Shown piece after piece: positions 44,671-54,341 of a DNA stretch of 57,198 nucleotides (position 1 is its first letter; each line of letters opens with the position of its first letter). The DNA lies in NCBI GenBank assembly GCA_021205385.1, contig JAJPXQ010000146.1, positions 1-57,198 on the forward strand, written 5' to 3'. A program made the position numbers and the translations under genes. The stretch is from Lachnospiraceae bacterium (GTDB lineage: Bacteria > Bacillota > Clostridia > Lachnospirales > Lachnospiraceae). A model generated the notes under the pieces. The model worked only from the letters and a program-made list of their open reading frames with translations. It was not told the DNA's origin and ran no database searches.

Positions 44671-45351
44671 TTACTTTCCGAGCTTTGCCTTCAGAGCTGC
44701 AAGCTCGTCCTCTACCGCAGCGGTGCTGTTGTCATATTTTGCTGTCAGATCTTTGATCGTCTCCGCCTCGGAATTTCCGTTCAGCTCCGCCATGGCATTT
44801 GCCTCGTCGAGCATGCGGTCCGCCTTCTCCTCCATGCGTGCAAACGCTGACATCGTGTTTGCAGCGCCCTCCGCAGAAGCGCCGACCTTATTTACACGAT
44901 CCTGCGTCTTCGCGACGGCGACCTTCGCCTTGATCGCCTCCTTGCGCGAGTTCAGCTCACTGATATCACGGCAGAGCTTGTCATGCATCTCCTTCATCTT
45001 CACGGCGTTGTCATGCGCAACCGCATAGGCGTCTGCAAGTCCGGCCTTCTTATTCTCAAGCTGCTGTTTCTTCGCAAGGAACTGACGTGCATCGTCGTCG
45101 TTGCCCGCGAGAACAGCCTTCTCCGCATAACTCTGCATATTCGCGATCTCTTTCTCGCACTCGTCGAGAGCTCTCTTGCAGCGCGTCTCTTCGGCCATCA
45201 CGGAAGCCGTCTCCGCCTTCACCTTCGCCAGATCATTCTGCAGATCGCGCAGATACTGGTCGATCATCTTCTCCGGATCTTCCGCCTTGTCCAGAAGCGC
45301 GTTCAGGTTCGCCGACATAATGTCGCTGAATCTCTTTAAAATTCCCGCCAT
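44671..45351 (-). CDS. pspA: PspA/IM30-family membrane-stress protein
   Basis: A 226-aa, nearly all-helical coiled-coil protein of the ESCRT-III-like PspA/Vipp1 family that supports damaged membranes. N-terminal amphipathic helix (MAGILKRFSDIMSANLNALLDKAEDPEKM) and a long heptad core are seen. No pspBC or LiaFSR genes are in the window. A GTGACA-17-TATCAT promoter precedes it. Confidence 0.92.
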   Translation of the reverse strand: MAGILKRFSDIMSANLNALLDKAEDPEKMIDQYLRDLQNDLAKVKAETASVMAEETRCKRALDECEKEIANMQSYAEKAVLAGNDDDARQFLAKKQQLENKKAGLADAYAVAHDNAVKMKEMHDKLCRDISELNSRKEAIKAKVAVAKTQDRVNKVGASAEGAANTMSAFARMEEKADRMLDEANAMAELNGNSEAETIKDLTAKYDNSTAAVEDELAALKAKLGK

Positions 45352-45402
45352 GTTCTCTTAACCTCCTCATATTCTTTAAATATTACTGACTGCCTGATTA
45401 GT

Positions 45403-45431
45403 ATGATACTACACTTTAACACACTTGTCAC
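45403..45431 (-). promoter_or_regulatory. Candidate pspA promoter
   Basis: Minus strand GTGACA (45426-45431), 17-nt spacer, TATCAT (45403-45408), about 50 nt before the ATG. Confidence 0.5.
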
Positions 45432-45440
45432 GTGAAAAAC

Positions 45441-46451
45441 TTATGTCCACGGCAGCTGTGGGTGCTCGATCTTCGGGTCGCGCAGCATCAGCTCCGTAAG
45501 CGCCTCCTTCGCAGTCTTTCCGTCAAAGAGTACTGCGTTGACTTCGTCAACAATCGGCATACTGACATCATATTTCTGCGCAAGCGTCTTCGCGGCCTTC
45601 GCCGAATATACGCCCTCGACGACCATCTGCACCTCGTCCATCGCCTCCTGCATGTTTTTCCCCTGTCCGATCAGGAAGCCGGCCTTACGGTTGCGGCTGT
45701 GCACGGAAGCGCAGGTCACGATCAGATCGCCGATACCGGTCAGTCCATAGAAAGTCTCTGCATGTCCGCCCATCGTGATACCAAGCCGCGCCATCTCCGC
45801 GATGCCGCGCGTGATCAGCGCGGCCTTCGTATTGTCGCCGCAGCCCAGTCCGTCCGCCGCACCCGCCGCGAGCGCAATGACATTTTTGAGCGCGCCGCCC
45901 AGCTCGATACCGAGCATATCCGGACTCGTATACACACGGAAGGTCTCACTCATAAAAATATTCTGAATATACTCTGCGGTTTTCTGATCCTTCGCCCCCG
46001 CGACGACGGTCGTGGGAATATCCCTGCCGACTTCCTCCGCGTGGCTCGGACCCGAGAGCACCGCCGCGTTTGCCTGCGGGATCTCCTGCTCAATAATGTC
46101 CGTCAGGATCATAAGCGTACTTTCTTCAATCCCCTTCGCCACATTTACGATGATCTGTCCGTCCGTGACATAAGGAGCCATACTGTGCGAAGTGCTTCTC
46201 GTATAGACCGAAGGCACCGCCAGCACAAGCAGTTCTTTTTTCTGCACTGCACTCTCAAGATCTGTCGTGTAGACAATGGATTCCGGCAGCTTCACACCCG
46301 GGAGCTTACTCTTATGCTCATGTTCCTCGCGCAGCATCCGGATCTCATCCTCCACGATGGACCAGACCGTCACCTCATGCCCCTTATTTGCAAGGAGCCT
46401 GGAAATCGCAGTTCCCCAGCTTCCCGCTCCGATTACTCCGATTTTTGCCAT
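45441..46451 (-). CDS. gpsA: Glycerol-3-phosphate dehydrogenase [NAD(P)+]
   Basis: A 336-aa enzyme making sn-glycerol-3-phosphate from DHAP for phospholipid synthesis. GVIGAGSWGTAI (5-16) is the NAD(P) loop; LSGPSHAEEVGRDIPT, the catalytic Lys in ALKNVIALAAG, and NTKAALITRG are family signatures. It forms a cluster with plsY, der and a DUF512 gene. Confidence 0.96.
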   Translation of the reverse strand: MAKIGVIGAGSWGTAISRLLANKGHEVTVWSIVEDEIRMLREEHEHKSKLPGVKLPESIVYTTDLESAVQKKELLVLAVPSVYTRSTSHSMAPYVTDGQIIVNVAKGIEESTLMILTDIIEQEIPQANAAVLSGPSHAEEVGRDIPTTVVAGAKDQKTAEYIQNIFMSETFRVYTSPDMLGIELGGALKNVIALAAGAADGLGCGDNTKAALITRGIAEMARLGITMGGHAETFYGLTGIGDLIVTCASVHSRNRKAGFLIGQGKNMQEAMDEVQMVVEGVYSAKAAKTLAQKYDVSMPIVDEVNAVLFDGKTAKEALTELMLRDPKIEHPQLPWT

Positions 46452-46464
46452 GGCACTATCTCCT

Positions 46465-47103
46465 TTATTCCTTTTTCTGAAAGACTTTATTTTCTGTTCC
46501 GTTTACAAGCCGCGCGATATTCTTCCTGTGGCGCCAGATTGCCATGACGCACAGCGCGGCGGCCAGCAGATAAAATTCTATCCGATGCGCCTGATCCATT
46601 CCGTAATAGCCCATCTGTCCGAGCACGACCAGTCCGACCACCAGCTCGATCTCCACGATAATGGAACCGAGCGAAACGTAACGCGTAATGATAGTCACCA
46701 GAAGAAACGTGACCGCTTCACAGACAATCATAACCGGCCCGAGCGTTGCAATCAGCCCTGCCGTGCAGGCCACGCCCTTCCCGCCGCGGAAACCAAGGTA
46801 GAACGGAAAATTATGCCCCAGGATCGCGCCTGCCGCAGCGTAAAGCCGCAGAAGGGAGATGATGTCTGCATAAGTATTTCCGAAAAGCAGCTGCACCGTC
46901 ACGACCGCCAGAATCGTCTTGAGCACATCACCAAGGAAAACAATCAGCCCGGCTTTCTTGCCCAGCACGCGCAGCGCGTTGGTCGTCCCCGCGTTGCCGC
47001 TGCCGTACTCGCGGATGTCGATACCGTTCATCCGCCCGTAAATGTATGCCGTCTGGAAGAGACCGAAGAGATATCCGATCGCCAGACACAGAATTCGTTC
47101 CAT
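46465..47103 (-). CDS. plsY: Glycerol-3-phosphate acyltransferase (acyl-phosphate type)
   Basis: A 212-aa integral membrane enzyme with about five TM segments that acylates glycerol-3-phosphate with acyl-phosphate. Motifs: SGNAGTTNALRVLG (about 36-49), and FRGGKGVACTAG (about 104-115). The start follows the der stop after 1 nt. Upstream of gpsA, matching the substrate supply. Confidence 0.95.
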   Translation of the reverse strand: MERILCLAIGYLFGLFQTAYIYGRMNGIDIREYGSGNAGTTNALRVLGKKAGLIVFLGDVLKTILAVVTVQLLFGNTYADIISLLRLYAAAGAILGHNFPFYLGFRGGKGVACTAGLIATLGPVMIVCEAVTFLLVTIITRYVSLGSIIVEIELVVGLVVLGQMGYYGMDQAHRIEFYLLAAALCVMAIWRHRKNIARLVNGTENKVFQKKE

Positions 47104-47104
47104 C

Positions 47105-48430
47105 TCAGCCTTTTTCCTTCCTCTCGCGTATAATAAATTTCAGCGAAGTCCCGCCAAAACCAAAAGCCTCGCGCAGCTTGTTTTCCAGATAACGCACATA
47201 GGAAAAATGCATCAGCTCCTTATCGTTCACAAAAGCGACAAAGGTCGGCGGTTTCACAGCCACCTGTGTCACGTAGTAGATCTTCAGTCGTTTTCCTTTG
47301 TCCGACGGTGGCTGCTGCAATGCCGTCGCCTCCCCGATGATCTCGTTGAGTACGCCGGTCTGCACGCGCAGCGTCTGGTTCGCGATTACGCGGTCCGCTG
47401 TCTCGAAAAGCTTTGGCAGACGCTGGCCGCTGAGCGCGGAAATAAACAGGATCTCCGCGTAGGGGATGAAGGAGAGCACCTCGCGGATGCGTTTTGTATA
47501 CTCTCTGACCGTCTTGTCCGTCTTCTCCACCGCATCCCACTTATTGACCGCGATAATGATGCCCTTGCCGCGTTCATGGGCGATACCGGCGATCTTCGCG
47601 TCCTGCTCGGTCACGCCCTCCGTCGCGTCGATAACGACCACGACCACGTCAGCGCGTTCTACGGCACTCACCGCACGGATAATGCTGTAGCGCTCCAGAT
47701 CCTCTTTAATCTTGTTCTTGCGTCGAAGACCCGCTGTATCGATAAAAACGTACTCCTTTCCGTCATAGCGGACTTCCGTATCAATCGCGTCACGCGTCGT
47801 CCCGGCGACATCCGAGACGATCAGCCGGTTCTTGCCGGTCAGGCGATTGATCAGCGAGGATTTGCCGACGTTCGGTTTACCGACGATCGCAATCTTCGGA
47901 CGGTCATCCTCCGCCTCCTCCCCGCTTCCTTCCGGGAAATATTTTACCACTTCGTCCAGCATATCGCCAATGCCGAGCTGGGAAGCCGCGGAGATCGGCA
48001 GGGGATCTCCGATTCCAAGATTATAAAACTCATACACGTCGGCCATGAACTTCTGGAAACTGTCGACCTTATTTACCACAAGGACAACCGGCTTATGGGA
48101 ACGTCTGAGAAGCTCAGCTACCTTAAAATCAGCGTCCTGCAGTCCCTGGCGCACATCCACCAGAAAGATAATCACGTCCGCCGTGTCGATCGCGATCTGC
48201 GCCTGTTCGCGCATCTGCGAAAGAATGATATCCCGGCTGTCCGGCTCGATGCCTCCGGTATCGATCAGCGTGAAGTCGTAATTGAGCCAGTTCACATCTG
48301 TATAGATACGATCCCGGGTCACGCCCGGCGTATCCTTGATAATTGCAATATTCTGCTTCGCCAGGGCATTGAACAGCGTGGACTTCCCCACGTTTGGCCG
48401 CCCGACGATCGCAACAATCGGTTTACTCAT
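47105..48430 (-). CDS. der: Ribosome-assembly GTPase Der (EngA)
   Basis: A 441-aa protein with two tandem G domains and a C-terminal KH-like domain. G1 motifs [10 protein letters not shown] (9-18) and [10 protein letters not shown] (about 184), DTGG/DTAG G3 motifs, and NKVD/NKWD G4. Acts in 50S subunit assembly. ATG lies after CTCTTCTTC-complement purines; no alternative start. Confidence 0.96.
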   Translation of the reverse strand: MSKPIVAIVGRPNVGKSTLFNALAKQNIAIIKDTPGVTRDRIYTDVNWLNYDFTLIDTGGIEPDSRDIILSQMREQAQIAIDTADVIIFLVDVRQGLQDADFKVAELLRRSHKPVVLVVNKVDSFQKFMADVYEFYNLGIGDPLPISAASQLGIGDMLDEVVKYFPEGSGEEAEDDRPKIAIVGKPNVGKSSLINRLTGKNRLIVSDVAGTTRDAIDTEVRYDGKEYVFIDTAGLRRKNKIKEDLERYSIIRAVSAVERADVVVVVIDATEGVTEQDAKIAGIAHERGKGIIIAVNKWDAVEKTDKTVREYTKRIREVLSFIPYAEILFISALSGQRLPKLFETADRVIANQTLRVQTGVLNEIIGEATALQQPPSDKGKRLKIYYVTQVAVKPPTFVAFVNDKELMHFSYVRYLENKLREAFGFGGTSLKFIIRERKEKG

Positions 48431-48445
48431 CTTCTTCCTCTTCTT

Positions 48446-49750
48446 CTACTCTCCCAGAATCCTTTTCACAAAATCATTTCCGCTTGATTCTACTATGGAA
48501 ACCCTCGTTTGTAAAGCGCTTTCAAGCTGCGGAACGGTCACATCATCGAGGAATACATTCTCCCCGTCCTTCATCATATTCTCCGTAATCAGAAGCCGGT
48601 CTCCAAAGATCTTTCCCTTAAGCTGCCGGATCAGATCCTCTCCTGTGATAAGCCCCGCCACTGTGATCTGCTCTCCGAAAAAGTCATTGCGGACCGGTAC
48701 CACCTGTACGTGCAACCCCGGATATTTTTCCTGTATCCGCGCAATGTGACGCTCAAGCAGCGGTGCGGCCAGCACTCCGGTTGCGATCGTGAGACGCCGC
48801 TCCTTCGCATCGCCTTCGCGCGATACAAGCGCAGAGCGCACCTCCTCTTCCAGAAGACGCGCCATGCCAACTCCGTTCTCGAGCTGCAGATAGCCGTCAT
48901 AACATTCCTCCTCCGGGAAAGGCTGCTCCGCCAGAAGATACCACTCGTCGCCCGCGTGGATGAAATGCGTACCGTACTCCGCCTGAAACCTCTCCTGCCA
49001 GCGATGAATGCACGCGAGCACTTTCTCAGCATCTTCTTTTGTGAAAGGCTCCAGCGGATACAGGCCCTCGCGGTATCGGGTCAGACCAACCGGCACGACC
49101 GAGACGCTCTGAAGCTGGGGCATCAGCGCGCTTAAGTCGCGGATCGAGCGTTCGAGCTCCTCGCCGTCATTCACATTTTTGCAGAGCACGATCTGGCCGT
49201 TCATAAGGATCCCGGCGTCTTTCAGACGCTGCACCTTCTCCATGATATCCCCCGCAAAGCGATTGCGCAGCATGCGGCAGCGAAGCCCCGGGTTCGTCGT
49301 CTGGAAAGAGATGTTGATCGGGGAGAGCTTATAATAAATGATCCGGTCCAGCTCATGCTCGCCCATATTCGTCAGCGTCAGGTAATTCCCCTGCAGGAAG
49401 GACAGGCGCGAGTCGTCGTCCTTGAAATAAAGGGTGTCCCGCATGCCTTCCGGCAGCTGGTCGATAAAGCAGAAAATACATTTGTTGCGGCAGGAGCGGT
49501 AGGCGTCCATCAGTCCGTTCTCAAACTCGAGTCCTAAGTCCTCCCCGTACTCCTTTTCAATCTCATATTCCCATTCCTCGCCGTCCGCACTGCGAACGAG
49601 CACGACGATCTCCTCGTCACTGATCAGATAGCGATAGTCAAATACGTCCTCCGGTATCTGCCCATTTACAGACAAAAGGACATCGCCCGGCCTGATCTCC
49701 AGCTCAGCGGCGATACTTCCCGGGGCGACGCTTCTTATAATATGTTCCAT
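48446..49750 (-). CDS. PDZ/radical SAM/DUF512 protein
   Basis: A 434-aa protein. An N-terminal PDZ-like region (VAPGSIAAELEIRPGDVLLSVNG), a radical SAM motif CRNKCIFCFI (CxxxCxxC; about 90-100) and a C-terminal DUF512 domain with TIATGVLAAP. Widely found next to der in Clostridia; function not established, possibly a modifying enzyme acting on an assembly factor or tRNA. ATG 49750 (MEHIIRSV) is preferred to 49768. Confidence 0.87.
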   Translation of the reverse strand: MEHIIRSVAPGSIAAELEIRPGDVLLSVNGQIPEDVFDYRYLISDEEIVVLVRSADGEEWEYEIEKEYGEDLGLEFENGLMDAYRSCRNKCIFCFIDQLPEGMRDTLYFKDDDSRLSFLQGNYLTLTNMGEHELDRIIYYKLSPINISFQTTNPGLRCRMLRNRFAGDIMEKVQRLKDAGILMNGQIVLCKNVNDGEELERSIRDLSALMPQLQSVSVVPVGLTRYREGLYPLEPFTKEDAEKVLACIHRWQERFQAEYGTHFIHAGDEWYLLAEQPFPEEECYDGYLQLENGVGMARLLEEEVRSALVSREGDAKERRLTIATGVLAAPLLERHIARIQEKYPGLHVQVVPVRNDFFGEQITVAGLITGEDLIRQLKGKIFGDRLLITENMMKDGENVFLDDVTVPQLESALQTRVSIVESSGNDFVKRILGE

Positions 49751-49807
49751 AACTTTTCCCTTTCCCATACACTATACAGGATTTTCGTGCGAATTACAAA
49801 TATTAAG

Positions 49808-49837
49808 TTGACGGGCTGCGCGCGTAAATGGTATAAC
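49808..49837 (+). promoter_or_regulatory. prs promoter
   Basis: TTGACG (49808-49813), 18-nt spacer, TATAAC (49832-49837), about 38 nt before the start codon. Confidence 0.6.
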
Positions 49838-49874
49838 AAGGATAGATGAAACATGAAAATACTGGGGGATTCCT

Positions 49875-51038
49875 ATGACTGAAAATTATTACGAAAATGT
49901 ACTTCCCATTGCACCTTTAAAGATCGCCGCCCTGGAAGGCTGCCAGGAGCTGGCCGCTCAGGTGGACAAATATCTTGTGGGCTTCCGCTCTGACAGCAAG
50001 CAGGACTACCACGACCTTCCGAATTTCCGGGGTTATCTCGAGGAAAGCTATCTGTTGCGCAACGCCTGCCCCCGTTTTGGCACCGGCGAAGCGAAGGGCA
50101 TTCTGTACGACTCTGTCCGCGGCGTGGACCTGTTTATTCTGGCGGATGTCACGAACTACAGCCCGACCTATACGGTCTGCGGTCATGAAAACCACATGTC
50201 CCCCGATGACCACTATCAGAATATCAAGCGCATCATCTCCGCGGCGAACGGCAAGGCCAGACGTATCAACGTGGTCATGCCCTTCCTGTACGAGAGCCGC
50301 CAGCACAAGCGAAAGGGACGCGAGTCTCTGGACTGCGCCTTTGCGCTCGAGGAGCTGATCGATATGGGCGTGTCCAATATCATCACCTTCGACGCCCACG
50401 ACCCGCGCGTCTGCAACGCGATCCCGCTCCACGGCTTCGACAGCTTCAATCCGCCCTACCAGTTCATCAAGGCGCTGAACCGATCCGCGCCCGATCTCGT
50501 GACGGACAAGGAACACCTGATCGTGATCAGTCCGGACGAGGGCGCGATGGACCGCGCGGTCTACTTTGCGGGCGTGCTCGGCGTGGACATGGGTATGTTC
50601 TACAAGCGCCGTGATTACTCTGTCGTCGTCGGCGGAAAGAATCCGATCGTCGCCCATGAATTTCTCGGTGACGATCTGCATGGAAAAGATGTCGTCGTCA
50701 TCGACGACATGATCTCTTCGGGGGGAAGTATGCTGGACGTGGCGCGGCAGATCCGCGAACGCGGCGCAAAGCGCGTCTTCATCTGCGCGACCTTCGGCCT
50801 GTTCACGGACGGCCTGTCCCAGTTCGATGAATATTATGAAAAGGGCTATATCAGCCAGGTCGTGACGACGAACCTGAACTACCGGACGCCGGAGCTGCTC
50901 TCCCGCCCCTGGTACACCGAGGCGGATATGACCAAGTTTCTGGCGGCCATCATCGACTGTGTCAACCACGACGTGACGACTGAGCACGTGGACGATCCGA
51001 CCGACCGGATCTACGCGCTGCTGGAAAGTCTGGAGTGA
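49875..51038 (+). CDS. prs: Ribose-phosphate pyrophosphokinase, long form
   Basis: A 387-aa PRPP synthetase. PRPP loop VVVIDDMISSGGS (about 273-285) is clear; the flexible-loop region NYSPTYTVCGHEN and MPFLYESRQHKRKGRESL match the ATP and R5P contacts. Classical Prs is about 315 aa; this longer form is typical of Lachnospiraceae and carries extra N- and C-terminal segments. ATG has GGGGGA upstream. Ends 2 nt from convergent pgeF. Confidence 0.92.
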   Translation: MTENYYENVLPIAPLKIAALEGCQELAAQVDKYLVGFRSDSKQDYHDLPNFRGYLEESYLLRNACPRFGTGEAKGILYDSVRGVDLFILADVTNYSPTYTVCGHENHMSPDDHYQNIKRIISAANGKARRINVVMPFLYESRQHKRKGRESLDCAFALEELIDMGVSNIITFDAHDPRVCNAIPLHGFDSFNPPYQFIKALNRSAPDLVTDKEHLIVISPDEGAMDRAVYFAGVLGVDMGMFYKRRDYSVVVGGKNPIVAHEFLGDDLHGKDVVVIDDMISSGGSMLDVARQIRERGAKRVFICATFGLFTDGLSQFDEYYEKGYISQVVTTNLNYRTPELLSRPWYTEADMTKFLAAIIDCVNHDVTTEHVDDPTDRIYALLESLE

Positions 51039-51040
51039 GA

Positions 51041-51883
51041 TCAGAGCAGCTGCAGAAAGGCTCCGAGATTTCCTCTTTTCCCGCCGCTCGCGCGGTGAGA
51101 AAATAAAAGCTGCGGATTGCAGCAGGTACATAAGTTTGTCACAGCAAGGTGCTCTTTTCGGATTCCCGCCGCAAGGAGCACCTTTTCATTTGCCCGCCAG
51201 AGGTTCAGCTGGTATTTCCCGTTCTCCTTCTGATACAGCAGACGCTCGTCCGCGTCCTCAGAAAATTCCTGCTGAAACTGAGAGGCGACATCCTCGCTGA
51301 CTTCATAACAGTCCTGACAGATCGAGGGACCTATGGCGGCGATCACATCACCGGGCTCTGTGCCAAACACTTCGCGCATGCGGCACAAGGTAACCTCTCC
51401 CATCCTGTGAACAGTACCCTTCCAGCCGGAGTGAGAAAGCCCGATGGCGCGGTGCACCGGATCCACAAAAAACAGCGGCACACAGTCTGCGTAGAAAGTG
51501 GCGAGCGTGAGTCCCGGCACATCCGTGATCAGGCCGTCCACATCTTTATAATCCTGTTCCCGTACAAAACCCTTTCCGCGGTCCGCCTCCGTCACGCATC
51601 GCACATTCGTCGTATGCGTCTGATCAGAAAGCACCAGGGAAGAACAGTCGAAGCCGATCGCCGCACCGATTCTCCTGAAATTTTCCCGGACGCGCTCCGG
51701 CTCATCGCCTCTCGTAAAGCTGAGGTTCAGCGAGGCGAGATCGCCCTCGCTCACACCGCCCTGCCGCGTGGAAAAGCCATGCCGCACCAGATTCGTCTCC
51801 TCCAGATTTTTAAATACGAAAAAAGGCACGCCCTCCCGCTCACGCAGGGAAAGCGGGCCATTCCCGCTCTTCCATTTCCACAT
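51041..51883 (-). CDS. pgeF: PgeF/YfiH-type purine nucleoside phosphorylase (LACC1 family)
   Basis: A 280-aa protein of the multicopper-like DUF152 family. Zinc ligands in the conserved triad: His in SDQTHTTNV, Cys in TFYADCVPLF and His in SHSGWKGT. Family members were shown to act on purine nucleosides, and in E. coli as a peptidoglycan-editing factor. ATG 51883 (MWKWKSG) has AGGGG upstream; ATG 51910 would overlap yraN by 23 bp. Last gene of the long rpsP-rnhB operon. Confidence 0.9.
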   Translation of the reverse strand: MWKWKSGNGPLSLREREGVPFFVFKNLEETNLVRHGFSTRQGGVSEGDLASLNLSFTRGDEPERVRENFRRIGAAIGFDCSSLVLSDQTHTTNVRCVTEADRGKGFVREQDYKDVDGLITDVPGLTLATFYADCVPLFFVDPVHRAIGLSHSGWKGTVHRMGEVTLCRMREVFGTEPGDVIAAIGPSICQDCYEVSEDVASQFQQEFSEDADERLLYQKENGKYQLNLWRANEKVLLAAGIRKEHLAVTNLCTCCNPQLLFSHRASGGKRGNLGAFLQLL

Positions 51884-51887
51884 ATTT

Positions 51888-52241
51888 TTACCCCTGATAC
51901 TCAAATGCATTTTCGATATGACGGACTTCGCTCCCCAGCACGCTGATCACGTCGAAGCGGCAGGCTTGCGATTCCCCGATATTCCTCTTATAACAATAAT
52001 AAGCCGCCGTGCAGATAATTCTCCTCTGTTTCCGGAAATCCACGGCCTCCGCCGGATCCCCTGCGCGCCCGTCGCGGCGGTACTTCACCTCGACAAATAC
52101 CAGACAGCTTCCGTCCAGCGCGATCAGGTCGATCTCTCCCTGACGACAGCGAAAATTGCGCTCCAGAATCCGATATCCCTTTTCCTCGAGACAGTGTGCG
52201 GCCAGCTCCTCATAATCCTTTCCGACCTGGCGCTTATTCAT
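51888..52241 (-). CDS. yraN: YraN family (UPF0102) nuclease-fold protein
   Basis: A 117-aa protein with a PD-(D/E)xK restriction-endonuclease-like core: GEIDLIALDG (E, D) and FVEVKYRRDG (ExK). Family function is uncertain, with a suspected DNA or RNA processing role. It starts by 4-bp overlap with rnhB. Confidence 0.92.
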   Translation of the reverse strand: MNKRQVGKDYEELAAHCLEEKGYRILERNFRCRQGEIDLIALDGSCLVFVEVKYRRDGRAGDPAEAVDFRKQRRIICTAAYYCYKRNIGESQACRFDVISVLGSEVRHIENAFEYQG

Positions 52242-52909
52242 AACGCACTTTCCCCGCAGATATTCCGGATAAAGCTCCTGCGATGGAGCGGGCAGGGACC
52301 GAGCTTCTTCAGCGCCTCAATATGAGCCGCCGAACCGTAACCTTTGTTTGAGGCAAAGAAATAACCCGGGTACTTCTCATCGAGCGCTTCCATCATGCGA
52401 TCCCGCGTCACCTTCGCGACGACGCTGGCCGCCGCAATCGAGAGGCTCTTCGCATCGCCCTTGATGATCGGCACCTGCAACTGCTCAAGACCCGGGATCG
52501 TCACCGCGTCGTTCAGCAGCACGTCCGGCGCTGGCTCCAGCTTTCCGACGGCCTCGCGCATCGCCTCATAGGTCGCCTGCAGGATATTGATCTCATCGAT
52601 CCGCTCCTGGCTCACGACGCCGAGGCCGACCGACACTGCCTTCTCCATAATCTCATCGTAAAGGAGCTCCCGTCGCCGCGGCGTCAGCTTCTTGGAATCA
52701 TTCAGATAGAGAATCCGGCAGTCCGCGGGCAGAATCACCGCTCCCGCCACGACCGGACCGGCCAGCGGCCCGCGCCCGACCTCGTCAATGCCGCAGATCA
52801 CGCCGCAGGACGCATATTCGCGCTCATAAACGCGCATCGCATCCAGCCGTGCGAGCTCCGCCTCGAGCTTCTGCTGTCTTTTTATCTCACGTTCTTCCTT
52901 TTTTGTCAT
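52238..52909 (-). CDS. rnhB: Ribonuclease HII
   Basis: A 223-aa RNase that removes ribonucleotides from DNA. GIDEVGRGPLAGPVVAG (about 40-56) carries the first two catalytic acids; LLNDAVTI and GDAKSLSIAAASVVAKVTRD hold the third and the fourth. The start ATG 52909 overlaps the lepB stop (TGATG); GTG 52912 is an alternative. Confidence 0.95.
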   Translation of the reverse strand: MTKKEEREIKRQQKLEAELARLDAMRVYEREYASCGVICGIDEVGRGPLAGPVVAGAVILPADCRILYLNDSKKLTPRRRELLYDEIMEKAVSVGLGVVSQERIDEINILQATYEAMREAVGKLEPAPDVLLNDAVTIPGLEQLQVPIIKGDAKSLSIAAASVVAKVTRDRMMEALDEKYPGYFFASNKGYGSAAHIEALKKLGPCPLHRRSFIRNICGESAL

Positions 52910-53472
52910 CACCGATGCCTCAGTATTCCAAACTTCGAGAGCGGCCAGATCCGGATGAAGGCTCTCCCGATGATCTCTTCGCGGCTGATCAGACCCACGC
53001 TCGGATCACGGCTGTCGGTACTGTCATTCCGATTGTCACCGAGTACAAAATACTCATCCTCACCAAGTGTGATCGGATCCGATGCAAGTCCGGAATTCCG
53101 GATCACCTCACGCCCGTAAGATTCGATGAGTTCCTCGCCGTCTATATAGATCGTACCGTCCACAATCTGTACCGTCTCTCCCGGAAGACCGATGATTCGC
53201 TTGATAAAATAGGTATTTTCCTCATAACGATATGGAAATACAATAATGTCAAAACGCTGCGGATCCGAAAAACGGTACGTCAGTTTATCCACAATCAGAT
53301 TGTCGCCGTCACTCAAGGTATTTTCCATGGAGCTGCCGCTCACATAGGTACGCTGTCCTACAAAGTGAATGATCAGAAAGGTGGCCAGCACGACAGCCGC
53401 TACGTAGAGCACAAAACTCAGGAATTCCCTGAAGATACTCCTCTTCTCTTTTTCCTTTTTCTTCTTAGCCAT
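52909..53472 (-). CDS. lepB: Signal peptidase I (active copy)
   Basis: A 187-aa membrane protease that removes secretory signal peptides. One N-terminal TM (about 17-36) is followed by the catalytic pair: Ser48 in SGSSMENT and Lys91 in FIKRIIGLPGE, then GDNRNDSTDSRD. Start ATG 53472 overlaps the rbgA stop by 8 bp; the frame to 53580 is a shadow of rbgA. The second copy nearby lacks both catalytic residues. Confidence 0.93.
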   Translation of the reverse strand: MAKKKKEKEKRSIFREFLSFVLYVAAVVLATFLIIHFVGQRTYVSGSSMENTLSDGDNLIVDKLTYRFSDPQRFDIIVFPYRYEENTYFIKRIIGLPGETVQIVDGTIYIDGEELIESYGREVIRNSGLASDPITLGEDEYFVLGDNRNDSTDSRDPSVGLISREEIIGRAFIRIWPLSKFGILRHR

Positions 53473-54334
53473 TTTGCACCTCGTCCCGATCCGGGTACTC
53501 CAGAGTGATGCGCCCGAGGCTGCCGCTGCGGAAATCGTCCAGCAGCGCCGACGCCGCGCGCGCGCAGTCATCTTCCGCACCTTTCAGGCGATAGCCGCGC
53601 GCCCGGGCAATCAGGGGCAGTAGCTGCTCATTACTTATATCTTCCGATACGGAAATCCCGTAACGTGCTTCCAGCACTCCCGGATAATGCATCCGCAAAA
53701 ATGCGGCAAGTTCTACGGACAGCTCATTCAGATTCAGTACGTGGTCGCCCACCGAGCCAAGCATCGCCAGGCGCATACCCACCTGCGGATCATCGAACTT
53801 CGGCCAGAGAATCCCGGGCGTATCGAGAAGTTCCACCTGCCGGTTCAACCGGATCCACTGCGCACCTTTCGTAACACCCGGCTTATTGCCGGTCTTTGCA
53901 CAGGCACGACCTGCAAAACTGTTGATAAAGGTGGACTTACCGACATTGGGAATGCCCACAACCATCGCGCGCACCGGGCGGTTCAGAATCCCGCGCCTGC
54001 GATCGCGTTCCGTCTTCTCCCGGCAGGCTTCCTGAATAACGGCCTGAATCTCCTTCATATTAGCCCGGCTGCGCGAATCCAGTTTCAGCGCGTAGAATCC
54101 CTGCTTCCGGAACCAGGCGGTCCATTCCTCGTTGCAGTGCGCGTCCGCCAGATCTGCCTTGTTGAGCAGAATCACCCTCGCCTTTCCCCTGCCCAGCTCG
54201 TCGATATCCGGATTGCGGCTCGCGAGCGGCGCACGTGCGTCCACGAGCTCAATAATCAGATCTACCAGTTTTTTATTTTCCTGCATCATACGCCGGGCTT
54301 TCGTCATATGACCCGGATACCACTGTATGTCCAT
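53465..54334 (-). CDS. rbgA: Ribosome biogenesis GTPase RbgA (YlqF)
   Basis: A 289-aa circularly permuted GTPase: G4 (LNKADL, about 58) precedes G1 (GIPNVGKSTFIN, about 121-132) and G3 (DTPG). C-terminal helical RNA-binding domain. It helps late 50S assembly, fitting the ribosomal operon. ATG 54334 (MDIQWYPGHM) is the family start with AGGAG upstream. The gene lies between the two lepB-type genes. Confidence 0.94.
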   Translation of the reverse strand: MDIQWYPGHMTKARRMMQENKKLVDLIIELVDARAPLASRNPDIDELGRGKARVILLNKADLADAHCNEEWTAWFRKQGFYALKLDSRSRANMKEIQAVIQEACREKTERDRRRGILNRPVRAMVVGIPNVGKSTFINSFAGRACAKTGNKPGVTKGAQWIRLNRQVELLDTPGILWPKFDDPQVGMRLAMLGSVGDHVLNLNELSVELAAFLRMHYPGVLEARYGISVSEDISNEQLLPLIARARGYRLKGAEDDCARAASALLDDFRSGSLGRITLEYPDRDEVQNG

Positions 54335-54341
54335 CTTACTC

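Noticed and set aside
47042..48487. 481-aa plus-strand ORF opposite der
   Set aside because: Antisense shadow of der, His/Arg/Asp-rich with no domain.
49917..51131. 404-aa minus-strand ORF opposite prs
   Set aside because: prs is a clear match on plus; this frame is an antisense shadow without motifs.
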